NCBI GenBank assembly: GCA_965240325.2
Contig: OZ251226.1
Coordinates: 186,001-250,000 of the forward strand
Source of the DNA: Rebecca billardiae RCC1528
Taxonomy: Eukaryota; Haptophyta
Length of the DNA stretch: 64,000 nt
Direction of reading: 5' to 3'
The stretch's first letter is position 1, and the number at the start of each line of letters is the position of its first letter. Of this stretch, positions 62,789 to 64,000 are shown piece after piece. The notes beneath the pieces are model-generated. The model worked only from the letters and a program-made list of their open reading frames with translations. It had not been told where the DNA came from and did no database searches. The translations under genes were made by a program, and so were the position numbers.

Positions 62789-62789
62789 T
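62601..62789. repeat. (GA)n followed by (GATA)n
   Basis: GA dinucleotides at 62601-62669, a short break with GATCTCGAGAG, then GATA tetranucleotides at 62692-62789. Confidence 0.9.
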
Positions 62790-63020
62790 AGTCTTATAGA
62801 ACCTTTGAGCGAAACCGATAGTATAGTCGCGTTGTAATCGCCACGTGCAGCATCGCTCGCGGCCGCATCATCGCTATCGTGGCCAAACCTGCCATGCGGC
62901 GCAGCGGCGATCCGCGTCCGGCAGAGCAGCGAGCGGAGCGGCGGCCGCATGACACATTCACGCCGGGTGCTGCTGAGTAGCCGGCACCGCCGTGCCCGCC
63001 GCCCTCGCTGTGCCCACGCT

Positions 63021-63912
63021 CTAGCCCTCCCGCGCCGGCCCGTTGTCGCCCTCCTCGTCTGCTAGCATTTCCATCAGCTTCTCGAGCTCGCCCAGGTCGT
63101 CTGTGACGGCCGCCGAGCCGTCGGCCGCCAAGACTGTCCGGCCTGCGCCGCGGCCGGCCGACGGCTGCCCCCCCTGCTGCTCCGCAGCGAGCTTGGCCGC
63201 CGTGGCGACGTCGCCCTCGCCGCCGCCGCCCTCCGCCGCCGCCTCCTTGGACTTCGCCAGCGCGCTCCTGACCAGCTCCCCGAGGTCGATCTCCCGGACC
63301 GCGCCGTCCCCGCCGGCCGCGCCCGCCTGCTGCTGCAGGAACTGCTGCGCGCGCTGCACGTACTGCCCGAGGTCGAGCCCGCCCATGCCGGGCATGTCCG
63401 CCCCCGCGCCGCCCTCCGCGCCCTCGCGCTCTGCGCCGCGCGGCGCGCGGCGCACGCGCGCTGCGCGTGAGCCGCGCCGCGCCGCGCGCGGCCAAGCAGC
63501 CGGCCGACCGCCCGCGTGTGCCGTAGCGCGCGCACGGCACGCACGCACAGCGCGCGCGCGCGCAAGACGGCGCGCGGCGCGCACCCCGCTGGCAGAAGGA
63601 CGAGTCGAGCTCGCACAGCTTCAGCCGGTAGCGCTTGCGCAGGCCGATCTCGAGGATCCCGAGCTCCGCCTTCAGGTCCTCCTCCGCGATGTCCGGCAGC
63701 GTGAGCCCGTCCACCTCGTGCCTGGCGAACGCCTTCTTGTACTTGCCCAGCCCGATGCGGTCGAGCCAGCCGGCGACGTCGTCCGTCGACCACGCGGCGG
63801 CCTCGTCCTCGCGCTTCGGGTTGCGGCAGCCGGGCATGACGGCGCACAGCTTGCGCGCGAAGCGACGCCGCGGCCCGAGCCGCGAGACCCCGAGCCCCGC
63901 CTTCAGCTCGTC
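63021..63912 (-). CDS. SAM-domain protein, 5' exons outside window
   Basis: Two exons are visible, 63912-63585 and 63430-63021 (donor GTGCGC, acceptor CAG, phase closes); the acceptor at 63913-63915 shows that more exons lie to the right. The first exon opens with the end of one SAM domain (DELKAGLGVSRLGPRRRF), then a full SAM domain: WSTDDVAGWLDRIGLGKYKKAF, LTLPDIAEEDLKAELGILEIGLRKRY. SAM domains self-associate or bind partners and often build scaffolds or signalling polymers. The last exon encodes a Gly/Ala-rich segment with helices (GQYVQRAQQFLQQQAG, LGELVRSALAKSKEAA) and an acidic end (LEKLMEMLADEEGDN). Function unknown; two tandem SAM domains suggest a scaffold. Confidence 0.75.
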
Positions 63913-64000
63913 CTGCGGCGCGCAGCGCGGCGGTGCGGCGCGAGCGCGAGCGCAATCACTCGAGGGGCGCGGCCATGCGGCAGCGCGTCATGCGATGCAC

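Larger units (their letters stand above)
60369..63020. other. Long intergenic region, microsatellites and a duplication
   Basis: No gene recognised; open frames are short, overlapping and without motifs. Simple repeats lie at 62137-62218, 62601-62669 and 62692-62789; a direct duplication lies at 61563-61650 and 61779-61866. Confidence 0.5.

Overview
The window is eukaryotic nuclear DNA. Genes are far apart, most are split by short introns, and coding and intron DNA is extremely GC-rich (long GCGC runs) while the intergenic gaps are AT-richer and full of microsatellites. Together with a LANTAWAYATA-repeat RAP protein, sulfotransferases, a fused tryptophan synthase and splice donors of the form GTGCGN, this fits a GC-rich unicellular alga. 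A haptophyte is my first guess and a pelagophyte the alternative; this is inferred from style, not from a marker gene.

Layout from left to right: a sulfotransferase cut by the left edge (3-773, +); a tandem calponin-homology protein (2189-6239, -) head-to-head with a SURF4/Erv29 cargo receptor (6582-7917, +); a 2-kb element with terminal inverted repeats and a TTA target duplication (8597-10641); a class II sirtuin (11843-12835, -) head-to-head with a SNF1-like kinase (13797-15011, +); a complete Ty1/copia retrotransposon with two 679-bp LTRs (15362-22654); a carbohydrate-type sulfotransferase (23547-24689, -) whose ATG lies 38 bp from that of a divergent ankyrin protein (24728-25972, +); a very large cyclic-nucleotide-binding coiled-coil protein (26248-31774, +); a glycosyltransferase-like protein (32431-33768, -); a small dispersed element (33833-35179) whose 3' module recurs inverted at 57.2 kb; a 129-residue protein with 19 cysteines (35305-35694, +); a TRP-like channel (36538-41290, -) head-to-head with a secreted or type I membrane protein (41692-42810, +); an inositol polyphosphate kinase (43839-45295, +); a nine-exon membrane receptor with a Cache-like sensor and a TIR-like cytoplasmic domain (46792-51740, -); a double ABM-domain protein (52275-53282, -) head-to-head with the tryptophan synthase fusion (53468-56312, +); a RAP-domain repeat protein (57906-60368, +); and a SAM-domain protein cut by the right edge (63021 to beyond 63912, -).

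The genes do not form a pathway. Recurrent themes are head-to-head pairs over short shared upstream regions, signalling proteins (kinase, inositol kinase, cyclic-nucleotide sensor, channel, TIR-like receptor) and several repeats that look recently active. Exon models were made by hand from frame changes, GT/AG sites and phase. Every multi-exon model given closes in frame, but none is backed by transcripts. The most interesting loci are the TIR-like receptor and the copia element with an apparent -1 frameshift signal at the very end of gag.
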